DNA of 62,595 bases, taken from positions 120,863 to 183,457 of the forward strand of contig NW_019091562.1 of NCBI RefSeq assembly GCF_001949145.1. The letters are read 5' to 3'. How positions within the stretch are numbered: position 1 is the stretch's first letter; each line of letters begins with the position of its first letter. Positions 1-10,089 of this stretch are shown here, piece by piece. The position numbers were made by a program, and so were the translations under genes. The DNA comes from Acanthaster planci. Its lineage: Eukaryota > Echinodermata > Asteroidea > Valvatida > Acanthasteridae. The notes under the pieces are model-generated. The model made no database searches and had not been told where the DNA came from. It saw nothing but the letters and a program-made list of their open reading frames with translations.

Positions 1-1545
1 ATGAGTACATGTATACCCCCATGAGTACATGTATATTCCCATGAGTTTGAGCATGAATACTTCTGCTTGACTACAAGTCTGAGCGCATGGATTTTTTTTT
101 CATGTGAGTAGGATTAAATGGATATGTTTGTGAGGAAAGAAAACAGAAATACAATTCACAGAAAAAGGTGAAGCATAAAAATTCTAAAAAATATGGTATA
201 CAAAGGAAGCAGTTTTTAAATTTTATCCAAGCTGTCTAGTCAGCTCCAACATTTTAATACAATGTACGTGCTGATCCATCAAGCTTGCTCAAAATTCACT
301 GAGCACTTCCTCTTACTGATAGCTTTTTTTTTTTGCTGGTAGGGTCAAAAGTAGGCATAATTACCCTATCTGCTCTGCACACAAATGCAAGGCTTTCATT
401 GGCAAGGCAGACAGAGACTTGTGGGCAAATGTTTCAAATGGGTGCATGATGCCAGCACAAAGATCATGTTTTCCATGAAAACTGACCATGTATTTACACC
501 ATGAAGGTGCAAACCTTGTCTCATGTGCAAGCAGTGTGTTCAGTTGCAAATGAACCCAAGGGTTACTTAGTCTCCCTTTCAAGCCAGCTCTTACCCCAGC
601 GAATGCTCAAATCTATTGTGCGCTGCACCAGGGAAGACTAAGTAGCTACAGCCAAGTTGCTTGATGTAACGCAACCTCTGGAACTGTGGAGTGTCAATGA
701 TTTGCACGCACAGAGGATGCACCTCCATGTGGCCATGAATAGGGTCATTAAATACCTGCCACAAAAAGGCAGAACAGAGTGTAATAAATCATAAATGACA
801 GAACATTTGCATAACACAGCAGAATACGGCCCAGCACAGTCAATCACAAGACAGCACAGTGACAACAAAAGCACAGTGGAACGCTATAAGCACAGTACAT
901 GTACATGTATATCATTAGACAGTGCAGTGGAGCAAAAAATCCCAGGGCTGGATCATCCAACAGACACAGGAGCTGTGGCAAAAAATGAAACAAAAAAAAC
1001 CCTGAAGGCCTACAAACATACCGCAGTTTGCCATGCAGTTCCCCCATCCACATCAACAACAACACATGAACTTTTAGACTCTTAAAAGCTTCTTTCAGAC
1101 TCTCTCTATCGAAATTCAACTTTGGGAAACCTAGCGCATGCATACTAGTACACAGCTTATATTGTACAATTTTGCGGCAACACAACATAAATTGCTACGG
1201 CATTTACGAAATTTGTGCCAATGCCTTGGCAGAGCAGAGCAGAGCATGCACAGCATTAATGCCTAGGGCCTGTATCGTGGAACACTTAATCTGGCCCTGC
1301 AACTAAGACAAGCTGAACAAAGCAGAGATACATGTACATGTCTGTACAGAAGATCACAGCACAATAGAACAGGACAAAGAGCAGTACAGCAAAGCACAGA
1401 ACAGAAGAGAGGACCCCATACAGTGAGTCACTCCAGAGAGGAACCCATACAGTGAGTCACTCCAGCAGAATACTGCGGCAGATCACAACACAGAAAAGCT
1501 GCAACATTTGTTGTGAGATTCAACAACAAAATTGAATGAACAAAC
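1..1545. other. Gene-poor, ACAG-rich low-complexity DNA
   Basis: The stretch lies downstream (minus sense) of the SAM-domain gene and should contain its missing 3' exons, but I could not identify one with a good acceptor and phase 0. From about 830 to 1500 the sequence is rich in CACAG/AGCA words. A short tandem duplication sits at about 1411-1465: two roughly 30-bp units, each containing CATACAGTGAGTCACTCCAG. TACATGTA-type palindromes occur near 1-30, 895-910 and 1330. Minus-strand open stretches at 361-582 and 844-1188 lack convincing splice sites or a family signature, so I do not call them. Confidence 0.5.
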
Positions 1546-2444
1546 CTTCAAGGAATCTATGAAGACTTTAGGCCTTGAATTGTCTTGTAATTTCTTCAGA
1601 AACTGAAACTCTTCAAGCAACTCTAAACGTTTTCCCAAGGACCTGTGGTAACAGTGAAAAGGTGTAAGGCGTATGAAATAAGAAAACAAACATTCTGTAG
1701 CACAGTAGCACAGTCAATACAGAATGGCTAAAACATTAATGATGAAGGGAGGGAAATTTTCTGATTGCAGTGCACCTAAAGACCAAATCCCAAACACTTC
1801 AATTTTCTTACCTTACACCAACTTTCTTTTGAAGCAATTCTTCTGTTAGCTTGTCCAGAACTTTTCCAGATATCTCTTCTTCTGTTCACAAAGAAAAACG
1901 AACTTGAATTTTCCATACAGCACTCTTACAAGCAGACCTATAGCCAGAAAAAATTTCTTTTCTGTAGTACATAACAATGAGAAAAAAAACATCTCACAAA
2001 ACTCCTGTGCTTTACATTTGTTTTTTATGCAATGCTATGCAACCACACACAAAATTATTTTGGGCTTCATATAAAGTTGCAGCTGGACAGGCTATGAAAA
2101 CCAACCTATTTTACCCATCAAGAGATACACAAGGTTGACTCTTGAGCAAATGACGACAAATGGAACTGATAAGCCAGCCATAAAATGCTGGAACAGTTCC
2201 AGTTTCAACTTAAAATACCCTGGTTAGGTTAAGAACAAATCTGACGATTGTATCAAGCCATCTTCTTACTTTGGAACAGCCGTGCCTCATGAGTAAAGCC
2301 TTTGGCCATCAGATACTTGGAGACATCTTCTGCCGTCCAATTTTCACAGTCGGCAAAGTCAAATTTGTCGTCCAGGCTGTTACAACCATTGCAAGATGAC
2401 AGGTTTCCTTCGGAAAGTTTCCGTTTGGAACGACTGGAGGACAT
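1546..2444 (-). CDS. SAM-domain protein, 5' three coding exons (3' end not found)
   Basis: Three minus-strand exons join with matching phases: 2444-2270, 1881-1812 and 1642-1546, each bounded by GT and AG. They encode 114 residues from the ATG at 2444-2442. Residues 1-34 are a polar Ser/Cys-rich leader. Residues about 35-103 form a SAM domain (sterile alpha motif, a helical protein-interaction module): it opens with ENWTAEDVSKYL, continues across the first junction as FQKEEISGKVLDKL, and ends in the long helix LGKRLELLEEFQFLKKL. Exon 3 ends in phase 0 on GTTTGT, so the protein continues, but I could not place later exons in the remaining 1.5 kb. SAM domains occur in signalling, chromatin and RNA-binding proteins; nothing visible says which type this is. 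The start is the first ATG of the open frame; no TATA box was seen. Confidence 0.72.
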
Positions 2445-3558
2445 TTTGGCACAGGGAAAGTGACTTCACTCAGACCGGAATGTTTGAGGGAGGTGGGATC
2501 TTCGGGAATCCTTGTCCTGTCCATGAGAATTGCAAATCACAAAGATTTGGAGGCAACTTGTACCCGGGTGAATTCCTACCCAGGTTAGCTATTACCTCGG
2601 TCAACTCATACCCGGGTCATTCTATAAATTCAAGGTCAAAAAGTGTGACATTTTTGTGTCCCTGTTACACCTGGCCTGTGTAATTTGACGTGGAAATATT
2701 ACTGAAATGGATTTCAAACCGACTTCTATCTGTTTAGCAGGTAATTTGCATCAAATCATCACTCTTTAAAATTAGAGAATGTATTCTGAACTTACAAATC
2801 ATACATGCATGTCAGATGTGACAGGGATGGGACATGACAAAATGTGGTACCCCGGTTAACTCCTACCCAGGTTAAATCTCACTTCCCTCTGAAGTTGTAT
2901 CTCAGCAATGTAAAACCATGCAACCAACTCAACTCAGGAAACTGTGACTGTTCAGACAACCCAACCAATCGGACTACCTGACTGCTTATGCATCAAATGG
3001 AACTCTACAAGTCGTCCATTGAGGTACCGGTAAGTTACGTACAAACTGCCTCGGGCATGAGGGTAAAAATAACCATGGTGGGAGTTGACCAATGTCAATT
3101 TGAAACTAGTTATGAGAAAGAACAGGAAGTTATTGTAGAAAAATGTGTGCGGCTAACCACACCGCAGCAAATTGAAATTTGTGCTTTTTTTAATCTACAC
3201 CTATACATGTAGATCTGTCTTCCTGGTCATATGTTATTGCAATGTCTCTCTTTGCGGAGGAACCATTACCAAAATCAGTCAAGAGTCATCAGTAGGAAAG
3301 ATGACTCTTGACTCTTTATTACACACAATGACTAATTTAGTCAGGATGATCTACATGTACATGTCGGTCGTGCCTATGCCTCATTTTCCCTCTAGGGGGA
3401 GGCTAACATTAGTGTGAGCCGCCATCATGCTCAGAGCCACCCTCCCCATAATCTTGTATTTGGCATCGGAAGAGTGGAACAAAGAGCTCTTCTGCTTCTG
3501 TGTCTACTTCCATGTTACTTCCAGAACTGTAAAGTTTTTACAAACCTCACTGGTAGCG
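2445..3558. other. Intergenic, with a short repeated motif
   Basis: No supported gene. It presumably includes the promoter of the minus-strand SAM gene. A motif recurs twice about 290 bp apart: near 2562-2592 (CCTACCCAGGTTAGC preceded by TACCCGGGTGAATT) and near 2848-2878 (CCTACCCAGGTTAAATC preceded by TACCCCGGTTAACT). It could be part of a small dispersed repeat or a regulatory motif; the sequence does not decide. Confidence 0.4.
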
Positions 3559-4470
3559 ATGTACAAATTCCTATAAACACATTTTAGCTGTATTGATTGT
3601 GCCAACTTACCCTTCCATCACAGCTACATGTAGTTGTGCAACCAAATTCCATACATGCCTTCTTGGTGAAGTTACAATGTACATGTAGATGTCAGATGGG
3701 GAGGTTTATTTACCTTATATCCTCATTAAAATGGTGAAATTCTTGAGCATTTTGCCCATCGACACTACAGAAAGTCAAAGCATCACTGAGCATGTGCTCT
3801 CCATAACTATCAGCTGTGTGATAGTGTAGCACGGAAAAATGGCACCCTAAACTAAATCTGAATAAACTAAAAAACCAGACCAGAATTTGGGTAACTCGCT
3901 GAAAAAAAATCAAATTTGATCGGGTAGGGAGGAGTCGCAAGGAAAATTTGGGGCAGGCAAACGACAGCAAATTTTATAGAAAGGAGGAAAAAACACAAAA
4001 AATGAAATTTCAAAATTTATTGATAAGGGGCAATGCTCAACAGAATCCAAACAAAGATACAGTGTACATAAAAAAAGAACTGTTTAACCACAAACTCAAT
4101 CAAACCTGTGACCTAAAAAATGAAGAACCAGTGTGATGTCTGGGCAGAATGGGACTAAATTAACTTTGATCTTCAAAAAAAAATGCACTTACATGTAATT
4201 AAATTACCTCAAACTAAAAAATAAATAAATGCTAATGAAACTTTGCTGGTCAAGAGAAGTTGGATACTGTGACTTTCTGTAGTGTGGATGGGCAAAATGC
4301 TCAAGAATTTCACCATTTTAATGAGGATATAAGGTGAATAAACCTCCCCATCTGACATCTAAGTTCACCAAGAAGGCATGTACGGAATTTGGTTGCACAA
4401 CTAGCTGTGATGGAAGAGTAAGTTGGCACAATCAAAACAGCTAAAATGTGTTTATGGGAGCTTGTACATG
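3559..4470. repeat. Large inverted repeat (about 0.2-kb arms, 0.48-kb spacer)
   Basis: The left arm (about 3559-3783) and right arm (about 4263-4470) are reverse complements of high identity. Example: left CCTTCTTGGTGAAGTTA matches the reverse complement of the right arm around 4355-4375, and CTCATTAAAATGGTGAAATT near 3722 matches the right arm near 4305-4325. The left arm is longer because it carries a 6-bp (3627-3632) and a 13-bp (3675-3687) insertion, both ending in CATGTA. The structure could be a fold-back transposon or two inverted copies of a repeat. I did not find a clean target-site duplication, and no transposase frame is visible in the spacer. Confidence 0.8.
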
Positions 4471-5324
4471 CATATATCCAGTGTTGTAGTACTCATATCG
4501 GTACTCGTACTCGAGTACTACTCGAGTACCGTTTTCAGAGTACTTGTACTTGGACGTCCAAGTACTCGTACTCGAGCTACAGTTCTTATACTCGAGCTAC
4601 AAAATACTTGGAACTCGACATCCAAAAATTGTACTCGAGCATCAGAGTACTCGTACTCAATTAACAGTACTCGATAAAAAATCCTTTAAGTTAACTTACC
4701 ACTGCCGTTAAAGTAAGGTACAAAAATATCGACTCCAATATTCGATACGGTTCCGACAAAGAGAAGGCCGAACGTGGGACCATTAACGTATACTACCCAT
4801 TCGCCATCTGTGCGCATACTTAATTAATCACGTATGCAAATTATATTGTTGTACTTCAGAATGGTCCCGCGATTTACTTGGGCATTGGTAGTCTGGTTCC
4901 TGGACCCGAAAATTCTAACAATGAACCCAGCATGCAGAAAATCACAGGCATGTGAATAACTGAGTCTGGAAATCAGACTTCGCAGCACCGTGCACGTTGT
5001 GTCAACTACTGCAACGCACGTGTAGTGATCGTGACATTGCTAGCCAGATCACTTGTTCTTGTAGCCATGTCATCTGCATTCAGTGTTTCTTTTACACAGT
5101 GGCAGGTCTTAGAGTCTCTAATTTAAGATAAAACTACTTTTGAATTAGAAGTACTTGTACTTGTACTCGGAATTAGAAGTACTTGTACTTGTACTCGTAC
5201 TAGGAAGTGCAAGTACATGTACATGTACTTGTACTCGGAAACCAGTACTTGTACTAAGCTGGCAAAGTACTGGGCAGTACTTGGTGCTCGGACAAAAGTA
5301 CTCGACTACAACACTGCATACATC
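4471..5324. mobile_element. Non-autonomous hAT-like element with GTACTCG repeats
   Basis: The element (4479-5316, 838 bp) has inverted termini: it starts CAGTGTTGTAGTACTC and ends GTACTCGACTACAACACTG. It is flanked by near-identical 8-bp direct repeats, CATATATC (4471-4478) and CATACATC (5317-5324). CA...TG termini with an 8-bp duplication are characteristic of the hAT superfamily. No transposase frame exists inside. About 200 bp at each end is built from irregular repeats of GTACTCG and its complement, so the two halves can pair with each other. It inserted immediately beside the right arm of the preceding inverted repeat. Confidence 0.78.
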
Positions 5325-8044
5325 TATCTCTAAAATAAGGTTTGTATAAACCTTACAGTTCTGGAAGTACCTCCATGTGGGTGCTAATCATTATACAAAC
5401 ACCTCCAGATGGTGGTTACATTCAGCATAATTTTGACCCTTGCGTAAATTTACTGCACTCCCTCCTATGAATGGATTTCATTCAAATATGTCAAGTGGAA
5501 ATACTCAGAATTAAGGAGTACTATAAATTTGAGCATGATTCAAGATTGCACTTAACAGTTACCGAAAATGGTTGAACCAATATGCAGAGCAAGCACTGTC
5601 ACTGATGGGTTCAACGCATGCACAGTCTGATAAACATGAATGGCATGAACGTAGCGTAGGGACAGTCAACGGGTGGAAGCGAGAAATTGGTGAGCAGAAA
5701 TCTCACTTTTTTTCACAAATGCTCAATCTGATGCTCTGAAACCTTGTTATCCTGCTTTTGAAGAGGTATAGATTAATCTGATTTGCAGACAGGGGAAATT
5801 TGATTTAGTACATGAACATGTAGCTTTCTAACACCAGTGAATTATTTCACCACAAAAATCCGATTCCAAAACCCTATAGCGTCACCACACCACGCAACCA
5901 GCTGGAAAAAATAATCACACAGACATGACGGAGTACCATGACTTTGAGTACATCGAGTTCTCAAAGTTGAGGTACACGTACAGTAAAGGACTAAATTGAG
6001 CGTCAGCTCAGGGAAACCGAACACTTTGTGGTGTTTAATACAAACTCAAAAATCGTAGTGACCGTATATAGGACTATATCAGTTTGATTAAGATTCTTTT
6101 GCGGGTACCCGCAGGCCGCAAGGCAGGCATGGGCCTCAGAACCGCCGCGCGCGCCCCGCCTGGCCGATAACATCTTACAACATTGAAATTTGCACGGTAC
6201 TGGGTCTCTCGACGTGGACTACCGCGGTACCGGTAGTGTTTAATGCACTTGCACTTAACTCCACTTTATTTTCGCATAAGAGTGAATTATAAGAAACATT
6301 ATGTGAGGTCTACGATTTCAACCCTTTGTGGTGGGTAAAATTCAATATTCTAAACAGAAGTAAGAAGATATCTAAAACGACTAACTTACCTCCAAACTCT
6401 ATGTACCCACACAGTACACGTAGCTTCCCCCAAGATTTGGAAGCTAGCCAGTGAATGAAAGATTGTTCCCAGCCCGGCCGGCCTAGCTAGCTAGCGCCCA
6501 GGCTGCACCTAGTACCTGGCGCGGCTGATCTCGATTTTCGAGAGCGTCCTCTATTGACAGGATCCTGCTAATGTTCGAGTTGCGCCAACACGTTCATGAC
6601 GTTGACACGTACACTGTACATATATACTTCGGACCTTCACTTTTCTTGTGGAATAAATACATGTTTTTGTATTTAATTTAGATTATTTGGCGAAGCTGGT
6701 GTGGATAAGGAACTGGTTTGTCGTAAGTACTAAGTGTTTCAATACGCAGATCTTGTAAAATGAAATTTGTAAAACTCAACCAGCCGCGTACCCCATGGCC
6801 CACTGTGTGGAGGAAATGACTTGCATGTTTAATTCGAAGTCGCGAGTCACGTTTCCTAGCACGTGCGCGCGCAGGGGGTGCATGTCTAGTCTCTACGTCT
6901 GGAAGCAGTAAACTTTAAGGGCCAGACTCGATCGACCGCTCGATCTTTGCACGATCAGTCCATTCTACCTCCATGATCAGTCGATCTTATTGCACGAATT
7001 GCGCCATTAGTAGACCGCCTTTTCTTTCTTGAATTTACGGTTGAAAAAGATCGTTTCAAAAAAGGGAAACTTGTACTAAATACTGAGTAAAGGTTGTCAA
7101 TAATGTCATGTTTGAGATTTCAGGTAGGGTCGACATGGGTCGACCATGCAGATCGACCAGTCCGCACCCAAGATATATGGGGCTCATGCCTTGCCCCTTG
7201 GTATTAGTATTAAATATTAAATAGAAACGTGCATGCAGCCAAAGAATAAAGATGTGCTCTTGATGTGCGTACCCTAACGTGGCCGTGGCATGGTGGCGCT
7301 GCTCCTAACGTGACGCACTTTCATTTTTCACATTTTGTGTCTTACAGTAATGTTTTCAACTCAAATTTTACAATTACTGAAACTTCATCAAATTTCCAAT
7401 GGTCTGATTCATGTGATTGATAAATCTTAAATTACAAGATTTGGATGAAGTTTTATATTTGCCTGAATTTCTTATTTTTTTCCTTGAAATGAACTCTTTT
7501 AATGCATGTAGGCCTATGTGCCTGTAGTATCCTGCACTCTTACAGGTCCACTCCTGACCACCATAACTCAACCCAGCAACAGTACCCTTTTAAGATTGTC
7601 CTTGTAGCTCTGCCCTCCTCTGGATCCTAATGGCCCCACCTGTTATACATCAATCATTGTACCCCATGAGACCTAGCCCCCTTGTATAGAGTGTACATGT
7701 ACCCTATATGTATGTAATATACATGTAGTTGTACTCCTGCATCTGACACACAAGAAAGCAAAGCCTTAGGTCGAATTTTTAAAGATCTTTTCAAGTTGGT
7801 CACAACACTTGGCTGAATTCGAGCCCAGTTTCCAAATGCTGACAGTTTTGGATTTCAAGGAAATTTCATGGCACCGATATTGTTCACAAAGGTTCAACAC
7901 CTTATATCATGAAGGCAGTAGTACCAGATGAGTTTAAAGTGTTTCAAGACAGAAGTTTGGCAACCCTGTGTGAGGAAAGTCAAGTGAACGTCGCAGTGTG
8001 CCGTTAGGGGACTCTACTAATCTTGACTCTGGCTCAGATTTATT
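5325..8044. other. Intergenic DNA, possible upstream region of the transporter gene
   Basis: No coding region is supported. A GC-richer patch lies at about 6100-6540, containing CGCGCGCG-type words and the GCCTAGCTAGCTAGC run near 6480. A consensus-like splice donor (TTTGTC|GTAAGTAC) at 6722/6723 could end a non-coding first exon of the riboflavin transporter gene, joined to the acceptor at 9975. This is an inference from splice motifs only. A short fold-back repeat lies at 5456-5558 and has a relative at 8045-8167. Confidence 0.35.
5456..5558. repeat. Short fold-back repeat, copy 1
   Basis: The unit begins CACTCCCTCCTATGAAT and contains the opposed sequence GAATTAAGGAGTAC at 5508-5521, giving an imperfect hairpin. 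It then continues into ATTCAAGATTGCACTTAACA. The same order of elements recurs at 8045-8167, so this is a dispersed repeat family and not a chance hairpin. Confidence 0.5.
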
Positions 8045-8167
8045 GTACTCCCTCCTGAGTTGATTATCCTACATGTATGAATTGATTTTATTCAGAGGCA
8101 TATCAATTCAGGTGGAGTACAGGCACAGTAGGCCTAAATTTGCACAAGTTTCAAGATTGCACTGAAC
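8045..8167. repeat. Short fold-back repeat, copy 2
   Basis: GTACTCCCTCCTGAGTTGAT (8045-8064) pairs imperfectly with ATCAATTCAGGTGGAGTAC ending at 8120. The tail TTTCAAGATTGCACTGAACA follows at about 8148-8167. It matches copy 1 at 5456-5558 in both hairpin and tail. A further fragment (ACTCCCTCCTGTAC) occurs near 30891. Confidence 0.5.
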
Positions 8168-8966
8168 AAAGACATAGGCCTACACATACGTACATGTACA
8201 TGTACTTCTAGATATACATGTACCTGTCTAGCAAAGGAAGAGGATACATGCTGAGTGCTAGGATTGATAACTATGGTGCTGTTTAGTCTCTTGAACCATT
8301 TTAAAGAGTGTCGTAGGGTCTGGAACACTCGTGATAAATTGTTAAACTGTAAAATAGTATTTTTGTACCAGTACAGCAACTGTACACATTGCAGTAGCTG
8401 GCTCCAGGGTTGTCCATTTGGACTCATAATTTTTTCCCAACTCTCATTTGTTATACATTGCTAGTTTGTTGCTTCATTCTGAGAGTGCCCTGACTCCGTA
8501 ACTGCATTGCTGGCTACTGGGTAGCATTTGGACTCAAGACTTTTTCTTCTCCAACATCAGTCCTACTAGCCCTGTAGCACAAACAGAGTACTCAGCTGGA
8601 CCTTTTGTCATTCCCGGTACATACATGTACATACGGTACATGTAAATGACAGGGTGTTCTCCAATCACTCCATCCCATGAGTGTTTTGGGGATGAAACAT
8701 TTTGACAATTTCATGTCTGATTCCGTACCGACATGGTTATTGTGAATTCATATTCACTAGCAAGTGATGTAGCAAGACTTCCTCAGAGGGGGTTTACATG
8801 TAGTCGCTCCTTTCATATATGGAAGCCCTGGTTACAACAAAGTAATTTATCTGATCCCTGTAACTTTGTTATGTTGAAAGTTGACTGCATGTATTTTAAG
8901 ATGACATCCTACATGCAGCAGAAATATAACCCACCAGGAAATAGGCTCTTTGTACTTATTCTTTAT

Positions 8967-9016
8967 TGTTACACGTAGCTCATTATCGCAATGCGATAAT
9001 CCGATACGTGTAAACA
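8967..9016. repeat. Near-perfect palindrome (cruciform-forming)
   Basis: The outer arms TGTTACACGTA and TACGTGTAAACA flank an inner perfect palindrome, ATTATCGCA-A-TGCGATAAT (8982-9000), with short mismatched 4-base linkers between. The whole 50-bp stretch can fold as one hairpin. It sits 4 bp from the next hairpin at 9021-9105. Confidence 0.75.
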
Positions 9017-9020
9017 CGGT

Positions 9021-9105
9021 CACTCTACAACATGGTACCCAGATATGGTACATGTATGCCGCATACATGTACATGTACCATATCTGGGTACCGTGTTGTA
9101 GAGTG
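9021..9105. repeat. Long hairpin with about 38-bp arms and a 3-base loop
   Basis: The left arm starts CACTCTACAACATGGTACCC and the right arm ends GGGTACCGTGTTGTAGAGTG; the centre is TACATGTATG-CCG-CATACATGTA. The arms match almost completely, except that the right arm has one extra ACATGT unit next to its TACATG palindrome. This may be a tiny fold-back element or an miRNA-like precursor; transcription cannot be judged from the sequence. Confidence 0.75.
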
Positions 9106-10089
9106 AGCGTTGAGGTCCTGGTTGAACTTCGTGCAGTGAGTAGTTGACCTTTGCTACATGTACATGTATGTACACAAAAGCAGTGACACTGCTCTTTTTG
9201 TAAGCATCAGACATGTATATGTATGTTATGGAATGCAATTAGGCTTACTACAAGGCAGGAAACAAATTTTTAAACTTTGGCTTGCGTGCGGTGTGCCCCA
9301 CTTTGGACACCTGAAAAAAAAAGAAAGACCCAAATTTGTGATTACTGGAAGCTTGGTAGTCTTGAGTAACACTGCCCCTAATGTTCAATTGCTCATCACA
9401 TCTGAAATCATAAAGTTGCATAAATTTGCAGTTGGGCTTGTTCCCTGTTATGCCCTTTAAAAATAATTTTCTTGATGAGCCACTAATCACTTCAATAAAG
9501 ACCTGAATGGAATTCTTTAAAAGGGATAATTTTTGCACCTTTTTTCGACAGAAAGCCCTCAGAATTGTGGGTTGGAAGAATAGCATACCAACCAGCAGTA
9601 GCCTATGCACTCTTTAAATTTTTGAGGGGAAAAAGTTCCATCCGTTCCTTTACTTATTTTTTATATGACATTAAAACTACCCAAAAGTGTGAATCTCATG
9701 AAGAGATAATGTGGGGAGGGGGAATTCAAATTTTCTTGGAAAATATGTATACTTACACTGTTTCTGTCATGGCCTATAGACTTTGTGAATGCGCATGTCC
9801 AAATGTTTATATAAATTGTAACAATCCCCTTTGTCTCAGAATCATTGGTGTTATACATGTACATGTAGACAGGTAGAATTTTAGATCATAAATGCTTTTT
9901 GGGTGAAACATGTCATGAGATTGATGTAAATTTCCCTCAGTGTACACATTACTCGTTTTGCTTTATTGTTTGCAGATTGACTTCCACAGTAGGTCATATG
10001 AGGTACAAGTAGCCAAGAAGTACGTACAAAGTATGTAGAACAGGTTTGTGATCTGTTAGATACGAACGTAAATCAGATCTGTGACCACA
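9106..10089 (+). other. Intergenic and 5' UTR of the riboflavin transporter gene
   Basis: Most of this stretch shows no gene. A pyrimidine-rich acceptor (TTTATTGTTTGCAG) ends at 9975, so the exon that carries the transporter start codon probably begins at 9976, with 114 bases of 5' UTR. The donor that would pair with it is not proven; a candidate is at 6723. Confidence 0.45.

Noticed and set aside
361-582. Minus-strand 73-codon open frame, possible last exon of the SAM gene
   Set aside because: No acceptor with polypyrimidine tract and matching phase, and no recognisable protein signature.
844-1188. Minus-strand frame containing LNFDRESLKEAFKSLK, possible fourth SAM-gene exon
   Set aside because: The acceptor is weak and no donor follows before the sequence turns low-complexity; the phase fits only by choice.
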